Shown in pieces: positions 26,289 through 39,919 of a stretch of 64,000 nt of DNA (position 1 is its first letter; every line of letters starts with the position of its first letter). A model generated the notes under the pieces. That model saw only the letters and a program-made list of their open reading frames with translations. It ran no database searches and was not told the origin of the DNA. The translations under genes were made by a program, and so were the position numbers. Origin of the DNA: Adiantum capillus-veneris (taxonomy: Eukaryota; Streptophyta; Polypodiopsida; Polypodiales; Pteridaceae); NCBI GenBank assembly GCA_014529385.2, contig CM043959.1, forward strand, positions 12,462,809 to 12,526,808, written 5' to 3'.

Positions 26289-26756
26289 AAAAGCAAGAGG
26301 TGAAGGCGGTGTGGAGGTTGAGGTAGTGATTGCAAAGACGTGCGTATGAACCTATGAAGGAGCCTGCATATGAAAACTGCAGTGCGCCTGGCGGGAGCAG
26401 GAGCGGGTAGCAACACCGTGAGAGACTGCAGTGTGCCTGGCGAGAGCAGGAGCGGGTAGCAACGCCGTGAGAGACTACAGTGTGCCTGGCAAGAGCAGGA
26501 GCGGGAGCAACACCGTGAGAGACCTCCGGGACGTCATGACCAGGAGCAGGAGGGAGAGAAAGTGGGCAGCAAATCCTAGCGGGAGCAGGAGCGGACATGA
26601 AGTCTGTTGCAGTGCCTGGCCGTGGCCAGGAGAGACCTGTAGGCGCGGTTGTCTGGCCACTTGTTTGCAGCGGGACGACTACAGCAGTGCCTGGCCACTT
26701 GCTTGCAGAGCGGGACACAAGTAAACCACATCCATGCAAGCAAGGTGGGGGGCGGG

Positions 26757-26835
<79 letters not shown>

Positions 26836-26910
26836 GGACTCCAACGCAACAAATGCAAGCAAGGCCGGGGGGGGGCCCTGACAGAGCATACGTACCAAGG
26901 CGGAGCTCGA
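25778..26910. other. No gene; GA/CT tracts and minisatellite
   Basis: (CT)n or (GA)n tracts lie at about 25778-25806, 26089-26123, 26225-26285 and 26758-26834. Between them is GC-richer text with a minisatellite (listed separately). Arg-Glu and Leu-Ser translations on both strands are artefacts of the dinucleotide runs. Confidence 0.75.
26385..26600. repeat. Minisatellite, about 50-bp unit
   Basis: At least three units of the form TGCCTGGCGGGAGCAGGAGC followed by GGGTAGCAACACCGTGAGAG, with more diverged flanking units (GGGAGCAGGAGCGGGAGC is also near 26050). Confidence 0.75.
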
Positions 26911-26915
26911 GTCCT

Positions 26916-28180
26916 TGTCAAAATAATCAATATCTAATTCTCCTAAATGATTTTCTCATGTTAAACTGATCATTTAATATGGGGAAGTGCAAGGGGAGAA
27001 AAAGCTAGAATATTGTTTAAGCTAGCAGACGGGCCACATTAGGGATCCAAAGGAGGGAAAATAGGGATCCAAAGGGGGGGCCATATGCAAAAGAGCCATG
27101 TGCAACAATGGGCTAACAAGACCCTAAGGTTCAGCCCATTAAGACTTCCAAAATACTAAGGTTCCAAAATTCAAAGGTTGTGTCCAAAGGTCAACCATGG
27201 GGGAATTGGAGGCTTGTGTGTGTCAAAAAAGTCTTTACAAATCCCTACTTAGGAGGGGGCGAGCCTTGCTTGTAGGGGATGAGAGAGAAAGCTACACACA
27301 CACACACAAGCTCCCTTTACACAAAGGGAATGAGGGACACATGTCAGCTCCCTAGGCCAGATGCCCACAAGGTGTGCTCAATTTCTATTGGATGGCCTTG
27401 GAGGTGGACCAATGAGAATTAGGCTTGAGTAAACCTAGTTTAATTAATTCAAAAACACTTAATAAAAGAACCAATGAGAATTAAGTCCTCTAGAAGACTA
27501 TTGGATAGTCTCCCAAGGGGTCCAATGAGCATTCAGCAGCCCAATGGCTTCCGTGATTGCTATTAGCCACGAGGCAAAGGGGTCCAATGAGAGTTTAGTT
27601 GAATTATTAAATTACCTAAAGCTCTCACAAAAGGGGAAGGGGGACACATGATAATTACTAAGTTAAGCTATGCTAATATGAGTGATTATGTGAGGAGATG
27701 TACATCTTTCTCGTAAGAATTCTCCTACTTCCTCTCAATCTACTCTCATACCCTGCTAGCTCTCACCATCTTCGAAGGTGTGTGAGGTCTTGGGTCTGAG
27801 ACCGGGGATAATTGATGTTGTGTTTGATAAGTGTTTTTCTTAGTGCATGAAGCTTTCATCTTCATTGCACTAGCTAGTCTTGAAGGAACACAAAGAATTG
27901 TATTGTACAATGTCTCTCTTGATGGGAGAAACCATAATACAAAGCCTTTTGGAGGGGGGACCGGCTCCATGAAAATCCGGTCCTCAATTGTTGTCAATAG
28001 CTTAATTTCTCTCTCTTTTGAAAGTATTGTTCATGCTATCTAACTAGGTGTTATGCTTTTTGTTGCTCTCTCCACCCAAGCACTCTTGTAATTCTCTTTA
28101 GGAATATATTCTGATGAAATGCCCACTATGTTCATGCTAATTTCCGCTACACACAAGTTTTTAGGCCATTAAACGTTACA
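26916..28180 (+). repeat. 5' LTR of retrotransposon B
   Basis: Begins TGTCA and ends TTACA, followed directly by the Met-tRNA primer site. It is about 300 bp shorter than its partner at 39920-41486. It contains a short (CA)n run near 27296 and several copies of a CCAATGAG-containing phrase. Confidence 0.9.
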
Positions 28181-29009
28181 TTGGTATCAGAGCACAAGGT
28201 TTCTCTTTTCTTGCTCAAGAAGGGAGGTCCTCAAGCTAGCTATAAATGGTTGGTATTATTAATTGCCTGTGAGTAAGTAGAATAGGGATTTTTCAGCCTT
28301 GCAGTGCGCCTGCCTTCGTGCAGTTAACGGGGCATCACCGTCGAGAGATATGATCTTAATAGTGGAGCCCTACAGGGCTTGCCTAAGGCTTAACCACTAT
28401 TGAGCTATTAGAAGCTTGACAGCAGCCGGTGCTGTTTTGGTGTTGAACGACCCTCTCTTCTATTCCTTGCAATTAATGGTATTCGAGCCACGAGTACAAT
28501 AGCTTGAGTGCTTTTTCTAAAGGGGTAAAGAGGAGTAGCAACTAGGGCTTGAAGTGCCAAAGTACACCTAAAAAGTTTACACCTAAAACTTGTTAGAATG
28601 GCTGACAATAATAAAGAGAGTGAAATTAATGTTGATAACTTTGATTTTGCTAATGAGCAAGCTACTAATGATGCTACGATGCTTGTTAACTATCTTGTTT
28701 CTAGGCTTCAACAAGCCATGGGCAATCCATCTCTCCAAAGTGAAGTGCAACGGCAGCTCCGTGCTCACGGGATTCTCCAAGCTCACCACCATGACGAGAG
28801 AACACCTAGGAAGCCTCCTTGTGAGACTTGCAAAAGAGGTCTCTCTCCGATTTGGGAAGAAGAAGAGAATACATACGAAGGGCTCAAGAATTTACTTCCT
28901 GATGATGCATCTCCTTCCCAAAGGAGAACTCAGGAGCTTCCACCGAAGGAACGAGAAAGAAGTTAGTCTCCCGCCACCTCGGCGCACTACAAGAGGTTGT
29001 GTGCTCTTG

Positions 29010-29235
29010 TGACGCTGTTAGCGACGGAAATACACTGGGTTTTTATAACCCCCGGCGTCACTAAAACCGTTGCTAAGAGCGTCGCTACGAGAGCGTCGCT
29101 ATAGGCGTCGCTAAATGTGTCGCTATAAGCGTCGCTATATAGAGACGCTCATAGCGACGGTTATAGCGACGTTTACACAGATGGCTATAGCGACGCTACA
29201 GAGCCATAAATAGCGACGGTTATAGCGACGCCCGA
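29010..29235. repeat. CACTA B subterminal repeats
   Basis: An array of TAGCGACG-type motifs in both orientations, more copies than in A (an extra block around 29090-29160). These are the presumed sites for the TnpA-like protein. Confidence 0.85.
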
Positions 29236-29597
29236 GAGAATTTTTTTTTTGGTGACAGGGCATTGAATGCCCTGCCACCCATCAACCATATTGTACTTGA
29301 TTCACTTTTTAAAAAAAGTGCAAGGGTAGATAATAGACCCAAAATAGTCACCCACAAGACGCATTGTTTGCAAAATTGACAATTGTGCACATCATAGGCA
29401 AAATGAATTGATTGGCAAATGTAATAATGACAATTGTACAACATCATATGCATAAAGAATTGATTGGCAAAAGGAACTGCGGTGACAAATGTAATAATAT
29501 ACATGGTTCAAAAAGACGTATAAAATCCGTCTCATGATACATAAGCTATGAGAAACCCTAAACTAATGCTATCTAGCTACGGCTAAACTGACGTCGT

Positions 29598-30906
29598 CTA
29601 GTCAGACGTCTCATCGCGTCCAAGCGGCGTATCTGTCGGATTCTGCAAAAAAGACAATAAGACAGCTTTCAGTAAGTATAAACATATAACGACATTTATA
29701 AAACAATACAAAAAATAGAAAAGAGTAAACCCTAATACTAACCATGTCGCCGCGAGAACTAAGAATGTCCATCAGGCCGTTTAAGCCCTTCCTGCCTGCG
29801 TACTCGCGCTCGTACGGTGTGGGATCACGTCCTGTCATCGACCACTGTCAAAACATACAAAGATTTCATTATGTTAGAATTAAAAAACTCATAAACCCTA
29901 AACTATCGAACATAAAGAGCAATGCGAAAACACTTACAAAATCGGCCTCAAATGATGCCCATCCACCGCTCCCCAAGTGGTGCGAGCTCCCTACCTCTAC
30001 TTGCGCTCTGGCTGCATCCTTTTGTTGCTTCCACTTGTCGGGATTCTCGCGCGCTGCTTTCTTTGCATTCTTCCAATCTTCTTTGGCCAGCCAATCTGGC
30101 CTGTTCCACCCATTCTTGATTGCTTTTTGCACTTCGGAATGCTTGTGTTTGCAGTATTCGCGCATTCGAATCATCATCAGGTCTTCATTAAAGCGCTGAT
30201 CCCATGTTGGAACGGGAAACTCATCATGAAGTATGCTGATGACTCTGTTTTTTAAATCACTTGGTACGTCACTCCATTTGTTTAGTATGTAGTGTCTAAA
30301 CAGCTGAGAGCAAAGACCACGCATGCGCGAGATCACCTTCTTGCCGTCATCATCCATGATGATGCCGCCGCTGAAGTCGACGGAGTAAGACAAGCCCTCT
30401 GGCCGGTGACGCGTGAACCTGGGTGTCCCGGCAGGGGTCTCTAGCGACGTGTCGATGGGGGTACGGACGTCAGGTATCTCCACTGGCGTCTGGGCCCCGA
30501 AGCGAGGAGTGTCGAGTGGGGTGGCTCCTGGCGGAGTAGGTAGAGGTGTGTAGCTTCTAGGAACAGTCAGCCGTGCAAAACCTGGCGTAGATGGCGATGC
30601 TGTGGCTGGTGTGGGGGCGGGCAAAGAAGGGGAGGGTAAAGAGCCTCGTCGAACACGAGGCGGTGTGGAGGCATAGGTGGCAGAATCCCCACAACAACCG
30701 CCACCGCCACCACTAGAGCACCGGTGTCTAGACGAGTGTGAAGCTCGTCTCATCGACGCCGAAGCTTCAGAGCGCGCCGAATGCTCTGAAAGAGAGGGAG
30801 ATGCGGATGGAGTAGGAACGCGCGATGATGCGCCAGAGCGATGACGCTCCATGTACCACTGTCTCTGCTGCGGTGACAAAGAAGAAAGAAACTCCTCATC
30901 ATCCAT
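29598..30906 (-). CDS. CACTA second protein (TnpA / Transposase_24-like), copy B, apparently intact
   Basis: The start is MDDEEFLSSLSPQQRQWY at 30906. Exon 1 stays open to the GTAAGT donor near 29938. It is followed by a short exon (YEREYAGRKGLNGLMDIL, about 29840-29740) and the last exon ending GRDETSD at 29598. Domains: a Ser/Arg-rich N-terminus, a Gly-Cys patch (GGGGGCCGDS), a Thr/Pro-rich repeat stretch (TPLDTP, TPVEIP, TPIDTS), then the conserved region LFRHYILNKWSDVPSDLK to GSGGWASFEADF. This protein class binds subterminal repeats and assists excision. Of the three copies only this one keeps the reading frame throughout, so it might supply the function in trans. Confidence 0.75.
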
Positions 30907-31179
30907 ACCTGCATTAAACACACGAATATTTAAACTTAATATTGAATGAATAGAGTAGACAATGACGCAAAGACCATTAAATACAATGACGTAATGACGC
31001 ATATAAATACAATGACGCAATGAATTGAGTGATAGAAGAGGCAAGTCGAAAACTCAGAATTTTCAATCAAAAGATGTGAGCACGATTAGAAAAGAGCGTT
31101 ATACACCATGGAAGGTACTTAGAGAGCCAGAGCTTTTACAACACGGAGCAAAATTGTTCAAATACAATATTTGTGGCTT

Positions 31180-34016
31180 TAAGAGATCTCTCTCTCATCC
31201 TCGCATAACTCAGCATAACTTCTTATATCTATATAGAGCTCTCCGTTTAAACACATATCCTCTGTTTCATTTTGTAGCTCCTCTGCATGCACCCCATATA
31301 GAGTAGTAGCATCTTGATGCTCGTCTGGCACCACCGCAGCGGCTTCTGATTGAGCATCTTCTCTGATCTCCTCCATTGATGCCGTTGTGATTGGCACATG
31401 GTAGCCTTCATACGTCCTTGCACTACGAGGGGCTACCTCTATGACGTACCACCAGTTTGATGTAGACTTTGTAGGATGAAATATTACCTGCCAGAGCCAC
31501 ATAACTTACACGAGAGCTTTCAAGCACATAACTTGTAAAAGGGGGATGTTAACTATTTACATACTTACTTGTTCACAATGCTCGGGTAGTACGAAAGTGT
31601 CTCTTAGGTCAGTCCATTTCTTAGTAGAATCCACCTCAAGAAAACCAGACTCTCCTCTACGCACAGTAGCATTGCGACCCTCCATGATTATCTTGAACCA
31701 TTGCACGTCGAACAAGTCGACAAAAAATCCTCTGTAATCGATCCTCAAAATCTCTTGCAGCGTGCCGAAGTAAGTGAGTTCCGCCACCACAGGATCTGCA
31801 TCAGAGGAACGTCGTCGACTAGACTGTTCAAATTTTGCCATGATTCCACAATCTTGAGTAAAACGCTTTTTGTCGATTCGTTCCACCCTAAAATGTCGAC
31901 CTTTACACCATGCTGCTGTGTATGACTTATACTATAACGAACAAAGATTATGAGTGGCCGTTCAAACGTTTATAAATAAAGTCACTTGCTTAACCGGTAA
32001 GCTTTCCTTCTTTAGTAAAACACGTTCGGAGTGAGTGCATTACGCCAGTGGGGGTCCGCAAAGATCGAATGGTCTCTTTTACTTTGCGTTCTTGGGATCC
32101 TGTGAAAGTCCATGGTGCTTTAGGGAGTTTTATCGATCCATCAGACGCTGTTTGCGGCCAATATTGCTCCATACGATCCACATTTCTAAGGTCAACTCTA
32201 GCTCCCAAAGTATCTTTCTTGCCGGTCAGATGGTCCCATAGTAGATTACCCACATTCTTGAATATGTGCATTGGATCGAGCAAGTGATTGATCATGAGTC
32301 AGGGCCAGTATGGTAACTCGTACCATAGAGATAGTCTCTTCATCCCTGGAGGCAATCCGTCATCGCACATCTCCTTCTGCTCTAACCATGCTTGTGCAGA
32401 CATCCTTGGTGGCTCTCTTCCCAAAAAGCCGTCGCGTAACACATGATTCTCTGGAAGATACGCTTGATGACCTTCGTAGATTTGCTTCTTCAGTGAGGGT
32501 GCCCTACGTGCATTCAGTCTAGGTCCACATGTGACACATGCTCTGTATCTGCTTGTTTGAAGCCCTGCATGTATACACATGATAATAGATCAACTATGAG
32601 AAAAAACAAGATTTACAGTGTCTGAGTGAGGAGTGTCAATAGATCACCTGAGCATTCTGTTAGCCCGGGATAGTCATGCATGGTCCACATTAGAATGCCT
32701 CTGATCAAAGCATTTCGTCGTCCTGTGTGTCGGCTCATATCCACCACCTCTATGCCAATCCACAATTGTTGTAGCTCTTCCAATAGTGGACGAAGATACA
32801 CATCCATATTCCCCACTTTATATCGCCCTGGCACAATCAAGCTTAGCCATAGGTGCCCCTTCTTCGTAGTCAACCACGGGGGAATGTTGTAGTTGAGGAT
32901 GACAACGGGCCATACACTGTAAGATGTTGATCTTTGACCAAATGGATTTACGCCATCCATAGCCAGGCCTAAGCGCAAATTTCGAGCTTCCCTGGCAAAA
33001 TCCGACCATGTTCCATCTATATGTTTCCAGGCTGCGCAATCTGCAGGAATTCGTAGCACACCATCCAAAGATTTATTCTCCTCATGCCATGATGCTAGGG
33101 CGGCCATGGACTTACATTCGAAGAAATGCTTGATGCGAGGAAGCAGAGGAAAATGTCGCAAAACCTTTTGTGGAATTTTTGTCCCGTGGAGATCTACTCG
33201 ATATCTTTCGGAATCACATTTCGGACACTTCTCCATGTCTATGTATTCCCCTCTGAAAAGAATGCAGTCATTAGGACAAGCGTGGATAGAATTGTAATCC
33301 ATCCCTAAGTTTCGCAAAATCTTTCTTGCTTCATCTCGGGAATCTGGCATCACATTGTCAGCTGGTAGTATGTGCTCTTTAAGCAATCTACACAACATAA
33401 AAATACGATACAGTCGTGTAAAAATCTATCAGATCATTATACATTTAGAGTTCTATTAAAGTAAACTAATTGTAATAGATCACCTGAAAAGCGTTGTGAT
33501 GCTAGTGTCACTCCATCCAAACTTTGCCTGCATGTTGAGAAGAACCAGGAGTGCTTTCAATCTAGACATACGTGCTCCATTATACAATGGCGTATCGGCT
33601 TCACTTTTCATATCATCATAGATAAGCCTTTCTGAATCCATGATCGTCTCGATCATTTCATCAATCTCGGGCTCAAACATTGCCTCGTTGGGAATGTGCT
33701 TTGCATGATCATCCCCCGAGCTGTCAGAGGCTACATCTTGTGGCCTCACATATGCTGCTTGACCAAAGCGCCTGCGAACACGTCTATTGGGTTGCAAGAT
33801 TGCTGCTTGTTGGCCAGCGTCAGAGTCCGACGAGTTATAATTGGCAACAACTCGATCTATAATAGATGGATCGAACTCGCCAAATTCGCGAACGTGCTGC
33901 AAAGAAACACGTCTTGTCCGTCGCACAGCATGCTTGCATTGATTACAAGGACATAAGACCCTCGTTGAGAGATAGGTGTTTCGGTTGGACGGTCCCACAT
34001 CCTCGTCACTACTCAT
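31180..34016 (-). pseudogene. CACTA transposase, copy B
   Basis: Exon 1 is 34016-33484, exon 2 about 33387-32648 (Transposase_21 core), exon 3 about 32564-31999, followed by DUF4216 exons (31886-31569, with the core AELTYFGTLQEILRIDYRGF, and the tail at about 31490-31180 with NWWYVIEVAPR). An in-frame stop sits just before the LMINHLLDPMHIFKNV block of exon 3, and the DUF4218 exon is deleted between the end of exon 3 and the DUF4216 exon. Intron positions and the unusual GTGATC donors match copies A and C. Confidence 0.85.
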
Positions 34017-34078
34017 AATGAGGATAAAAATCTTATAACCTGGACAACAAATTTAATATTCTATTGGCATTCTTCGTC

Positions 34079-34079
<1 letters not shown>

Positions 34080-34122
<43 letters not shown>

Positions 34123-35688
34123 ACCTCACATTCTCTAGTCATGTCCAATCCCCGCACACCTCGGTCTAGAGGTGCATGGAGATCAGAACCACCGGGTTAT
34201 AATCACATCTTTATTGGTCAATACCTATATTTGTGGGTAGAAGAAATCTACACACCCACGTCTACATGATACTGCATGTAGTGGACAAAAGCCCTTTGCC
34301 TCTTCTCTAGCTGTAGCACTTCACATCATCTTAACATCTTTTCACAGTAAATCTTTTCACTGTTCGTCTAACTCTAAACCCTAAACTGTAAGTAATTCTT
34401 GCGTAGACTCGATCTAATGTAAATAAGCGTAAATCTAAATAAACTTAAATCTAACTAAAAATAAACCTAAATCTAATTTAACGTAAGTCTACATCTAACC
34501 TAATCTTTAACGTCTTTTGGGATAGTTTCCTACGACGTTAAAACTCTCTTCTTCTTGTGTGTGTGTGTGTGTGTGTGGGTAAACCTAAATAAACCTAAGT
34601 CTAATCTAATATAACATAAATCTAAATCTAACGTAAATTATGTTATATTAAAAACAAAGAGCTAAACTAACAGGGATTATAAGAACCTTAAAACTGATTT
34701 AACACATAATTTTTCACATAACTCGGCAAGAGTTGGCATTCTCATCACTAAAGATGTGAGAGTTAACTTCCGGTGGTGACGCTGCCTCATCTCCATCCAC
34801 ATCTGACGACAGCAATTGGCCCTTTAGACCGTTCTTGCTCTTGTTACTAACTTTGAAGTTGTTGTTGAATGACTAGAGGTTGTCTAGATGGTCATTGTGT
34901 CGGGGATGTAGTGACTCTTGCCGCCCTGAAGATCCACCTTCTTCCCTATCTTCTGAAGACATTTCACCAGTACTTTTGGATCGACGGAGCCCACCATGAG
35001 TGAAGGCAGCAATACCCTATATTCCATTGAGGGCTTTCTTCACCCGCTTCATGCAGGCATCGCAGTCTATGGAGACCTAAATCTAATCTAATATAACGTA
35101 AATCTAAATCTAGCGTAAATAAACATAAATCTAGTTAAAAATAAACCTAAATCTAATCTAATTTAACTTAAATAAACCTAAATCTAATTTAACGTAAGTC
35201 TACATCTAACCTAATCTTTAACGTCTTTTAGGATAGTTTCCTACGACGTTATAACTCTCTTCTTCTTGTGTGTGTGCGCGTGTGTGGATGTGTGTGCCAA
35301 TAAAAAGAGATAAATGGTATAACCTTTCTATCACCCATGCCAAGTATGATAGATTGATTATGCCATTTCCCTCTTGAATAATAGGTCTTGAGTTCAACTC
35401 CTCGTCAGCTAGATCTTTAGGTCTTTTAATTTTAATTAGTTTTCTACGACGTTAAATTAGTTTCTCTCTCTTTCTCTCTCAATGTGTGTGCGTTTTTTGG
35501 ATCGTATGCATGTTTTCTCTCTCTTTTCCTCTCTCAATGTGTGCGTTTTTTGTTTATGCATGTTCTCTCTCTCTTTTCCTCTCTCAATGCGTGCGTTTTT
35601 TGTTTATGCATGCTCTCTCTCTCTTTTCCTCTCTCAATGTGTGTGTGCATTTTTTGTTTATGTATGTGTGTGCGTTTTTGTTTATGTT

Positions 35689-35750
<62 letters not shown>
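34080..35750. repeat. Non-coding right part of CACTA B
   Basis: Contains (CT)n at 34081-34122, telomere-like repeats (34370-34640, 35078-35240), (GT)n near 34556, a roughly 50-bp minisatellite at 35465-35690 and the terminal (CT)n at about 35693-35750. No gene apart from the HMA fragment. Confidence 0.75.
34751..35077 (-). pseudogene. Captured HMA/HIPP-like gene fragment in CACTA B
   Basis: Longer than in copy A. The minus strand shows the CxxC metal-binding start (IDCDACMKRVKKALN), the VDPKVLVKCLQKIGKKVDL end of the fold in a second frame, and a downstream stretch (NKSKNGLKGQLLSSDVDGDE) that would be the low-complexity tail of the source gene. A stop and a frame change are present. No intron-like gap is seen, so capture may have been from an exon or a processed copy. 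Confidence 0.72.
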
Positions 35751-35754
<4 letters not shown>

Positions 35755-38700
35755 AGCAACAATTTTGTGCGGGCTTAACCGAAGAAATGGTGGAGTATGT
35801 CAACTCCCAAAGGCCACATACCATATCGGCGGTAATACACCATACTATGGTGGCCTCTCGAATCAATTTCCAAACGGGGGCTAAAAGAAATAATAAGCCC
35901 ACGGAAAACAAGGGTTCCAACGAGCCAAGGGGAAGGACAATGTCCAAAAGTCTCCTAAGGGCAACTCCAACAAAGCTAAAGAGAAGGGAGTATACAAAGG
36001 TAAAAACAAACTCTCTCTTGAAGAGCTTGAGTGTTATCGCAAGGATAACCGGAGTTTCAAGTGCGGCGAACAAGGGCATGCGTACCGCGCTTGTCCCCAA
36101 AAGAAAAACTGCCAAGATCCTCCTAGAGCTACCTTGGTTGAAATCCAAGAGGAGGAGACTCACCAAACTCACCGCAAAGGATCTCCTCTATGCCATGCTT
36201 GGGGAAAGGTAAGAGAACATGATGCTTTTATTCTCTTTGATCCTGGTTCTACTCACAATTTTATATCTATAGAGTTGGCCACTAAGCTAGGCATACAAGC
36301 CTACGAGATGGGAGATGTCCTACCCACCGCAGACATGCTTTCAAGGGGCAAGAAGCTTCAGTCACTCCCTTAATCAGGAAATTGAGACTTCATGTCCAAA
36401 GCTATGTGGACAAAGAGGACTTCTTTATCTCTCCTCTCAAGCACGAGGATGTAATCCTAGGGGCACCATGGTTTGACCGCCTGGCTGCCAATGTTCAATT
36501 CCCTGAAAGGAGAATCTCCTTTAAGTTCAGGGAAAAAGACATGTATATAGATGCTAAGGAAATGGGTAACACTATCCCCATTGTACATACACCAGCTTTC
36601 AACAAGTCAATAAAGAGCTCTCTTTCCGTGTACATGATTTTTGTTAAAGATTCTCAAAATGAACCTAATGCTTTAGCAAAAGAAAATAAAAGCAACCAAA
36701 AGGAATTAGAGTTATCCAATTTTCTCAAGGGGTTTCAAGATGTTTTTATTGACGACATCCCTTGTGAGCTACCTCCTAAACGAGGTAATGATAACCATGC
36801 AATTGAACTTCTTCAGGAAGTTCACCACCTAACAAACCTCCTTATAGAGTTTATCAAGCTCAACAAGAGTAGATTATGCGGCAAGTGCATGAGTTAGTTG
36901 AGAAGGGCATGGTTAGGCCTAGCTTATCTCCATTTTTCCCACCTGTGCTATTAGTGCAAAAGAAAGACGGCACATATCGTATGTGTGTTGACTATAGAGC
37001 ACTAAATAGGATCACTATCAAGAATAGGTTTCCCGTTCCACGGGTAGAAGACCTATTTGATAAGCTACAAGGATCGACCTACTTCAGTAGGATTGACCTA
37101 AAAAGTGGCTATCACCAAATAAGGATAGTTGATCAAGATATTGTGAAGACCGCATTTCGCACCACATTTGGTCTTTACGAATACATTGTCATGCCTTTTG
37201 GCTTGACCAATGCACCAGCCACATTCAACCGCTTGATGGAGAAGATGTTCAGGCCTCATCGAACCTTCACTAGAGTGTTCTTTGATGATATTATCATCTA
37301 CTCTAATTCAGTAGACGAACACAAGCAACACCTCCAGGTAATATTTCAAGTTTTAAGAGAGAATAAACTTTATGTTAATCGAAAGAAAAGTGAATTTTTC
37401 TTGCAAGAGATTCAGTATTTAGGTCACATTATCTCTCAAGATGGCATCCAAATGGATCCATCAAAGTTAGAGGTAATAAAAGGATGGCCTAAACCAAAGA
37501 ATCTTCATGAACTAAGAAGATTTATAGGTATGTGTGCATACTATAGACGCTTCATAGAAAATTTCTCACAGATTGCGGGACCATTACATGACCTAACAAA
37601 GAAAAGAGTTAGGTACACATGGTCTGCTAAGGAGAACAATGCTTTCAAAAATCTTAAAGAAAAGCTCATCTCCCAATCTGTGCTTACACTACCGGATCTC
37701 TCAAAACCATTTGAGGTCCAATGTGATGCTTGTGGTGATTGCCTTGGAGCTGTTTTGCTCCAAGAAGGGCACGCCATAGGCTATGAAAGTCGAAGGCTCG
37801 TCCTTGTTGAGCAAGCTCTAGGCATATATGAAAAGGAAATCCTTGCAGTTCTACATGCCTTAGACTCATGGAATTCGAAGCACTATTTATTGGGGACTCC
37901 TTTCATTCTACGAACGGATCACCAAAGTCTTAAGTACTTCATGATGCAGACCAAGCTCTCCGACAAACAAATGAGGTGGGAAAATTTCCTTTCGCAATTT
38001 CATTTTCATATTGCTCACATTGCTGGCAAGCATAATCAAGTAGCTGATGCACTCTCAGGACGGCCGAGAGTGAATGCAGTTTCCATTGCAACTCACAATG
38101 ATCTATCTTCAATGATAGATGAGTATGCTATTGATCCCGATTTTAGAGATGTGATTTCAGCCCTTGCATTAGGGAAGAAAGAAGAACCATTTACTTTACA
38201 AGATGGTTATCTTCTCTATGGCAATAGACTATGCGTTACTAACTCACTACGTGAGAATGTAATGTATGAATCTCATGCTCCTCCTTATGTGGGGCATAGA
38301 GGGATTCAATCTAGCTTAAAGGGAATTGAAACATATTTCTATTGGCCTACCATGAAAGTGAACATACAAGAGTATGTTTCTAAATGTGTGGTATGCCAAA
38401 AGACAAAATTTGATAGAGGGAAGCAACTTGGATTGCTTCAACCCTTGCCAATCCCTAATTCACCATGGGAGAGCATATCATGGATTTTATCTTTGGATTG
38501 CCTAAGTCTATCCATGGGAATACGGGAATATGGACGATAGTAGACAGGTTCAGTAAACAAGCTCATTTTATACCTGTCAAAAAGACTATCAAAGCCCACC
38601 AAATGGCAACCCTCTTCATTTCACAAATTTTCAAGTACCATGGCTTGCCAATGTCCATAGTGTCGGATAGAGATCCTAGAATGACCAGTAATTTCTGGAA

Positions 38701-39919
38701 GGGTCTCTTTGAGAATTTAGGGACAAGGCTAAACTTCTCTTTGGCCTATCATCCACAAACGGATGGCCAAAGTGAAATAGCTAACCTAAAAATTCTCGAT
38801 CTACTAAAAGCCTATGTAACGGAAGTAGATCAAAGATCCCAATGGGAGAAGAACTTACCCTTAGTGGAGTATGCTTACAATAACAGTGTACATACTTCCA
38901 CGGGAAAAGCACCTTTCGAGGTAATTGAGGGAAGATCAAAAAGTCCCTTGCTACTTAAGGAACATGGGAAGATCTTCGCTGCAGATGAGTATAGCCGAGA
39001 CCTACAAGAATCTTTTAAAAAGATTAAGGATGCTATCTCTATCTCACAACAAAGGCAAAAGGCTGCTACTGACAAGCACAAAAGAGCCCAAGCCTTTAAA
39101 GAAAATGATTGGGTCTTATTAAAGTTTCCCAAGGCTCAATTAAGGCACACGACGGGCAAGAATCCTACGGGACACCAAAAGTACTATGCGAAACTAGCAA
39201 AAAGGTACTATGGTCCCTTCCAGATTCTTAGGCCAATCAATGAGATGGCCTATCAACTCAAGTTGCCCAATCATTGGCTCATACACAATGCTTTCCATGT
39301 GAGCCTATAAAAGCCTTACAAAGGAGAGCCACCTCAAGAACCAACTATTGAAGACCCACCGGAGATCGAGGACCAAGAAGAGGTGCTGCAGCCCGAGTCC
39401 ATTCTCCGACATGAAGACAAGGTACTAAGAGGCGGTAAGACTATCCAACGATATCTTATTAAGTTTAAGAATTATCCTTTTGAAGATGCTAGATGGATGC
39501 AAGGCATACAATTAAATGATAACCTAAACCTTTTCAATGCTTACAATGCTTCCCAAGAGTAAGCAAATGCACAAAATGTTAAAAATGAACAAAGTTTTTG
39601 TCTTATAAGACTCTCTTTTCTTTATTGTGCACAAAAATGAAGTAGTATGCATGCTTAGATCAAGTTTGCAGAGACGACGTCTCCCAAACACCAAGTAGAG
39701 CTTGTCACTCTACTATGGAAGATTGATAGGACTAATGTGCAGACATGCTTGCGGCAGCGGCCTCAGGCTCTCAAGCACCAAATGGACTAGTCATCCATTG
39801 TGGAATGATGTCGTAGGGTAACATAGGGATCCTCTACCCGCTAAGAAAAGGACTCATGAATATGCTTTATCTTCTCTACACCATAGTCGAGGACGACTAT
39901 GATTTCAAGAGAGAGGTAA

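Larger units (their letters stand above)
28985..35750 (-). mobile_element. CACTA (En/Spm) transposon, copy B, nested in the gypsy element
   Basis: The left end CACTACAAGAGG starts at 28985, inside the gag region of the LTR element. The family's internal order follows: subterminal repeats, TnpA-like gene (30906-29598), transposase (34016-about 31180), HMA fragment, telomere-like repeats, minisatellite and a (CT)n tract ending near 35750. The last roughly 480 bp seen in copy A, including the palindrome, the second subterminal array and the right terminal repeat, are absent. The sequence passes from the CT tract straight into LTR-element sequence. The CACTA is therefore end-deleted and cannot move by itself. 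Its DUF4218 exon is also absent. Confidence 0.9.
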
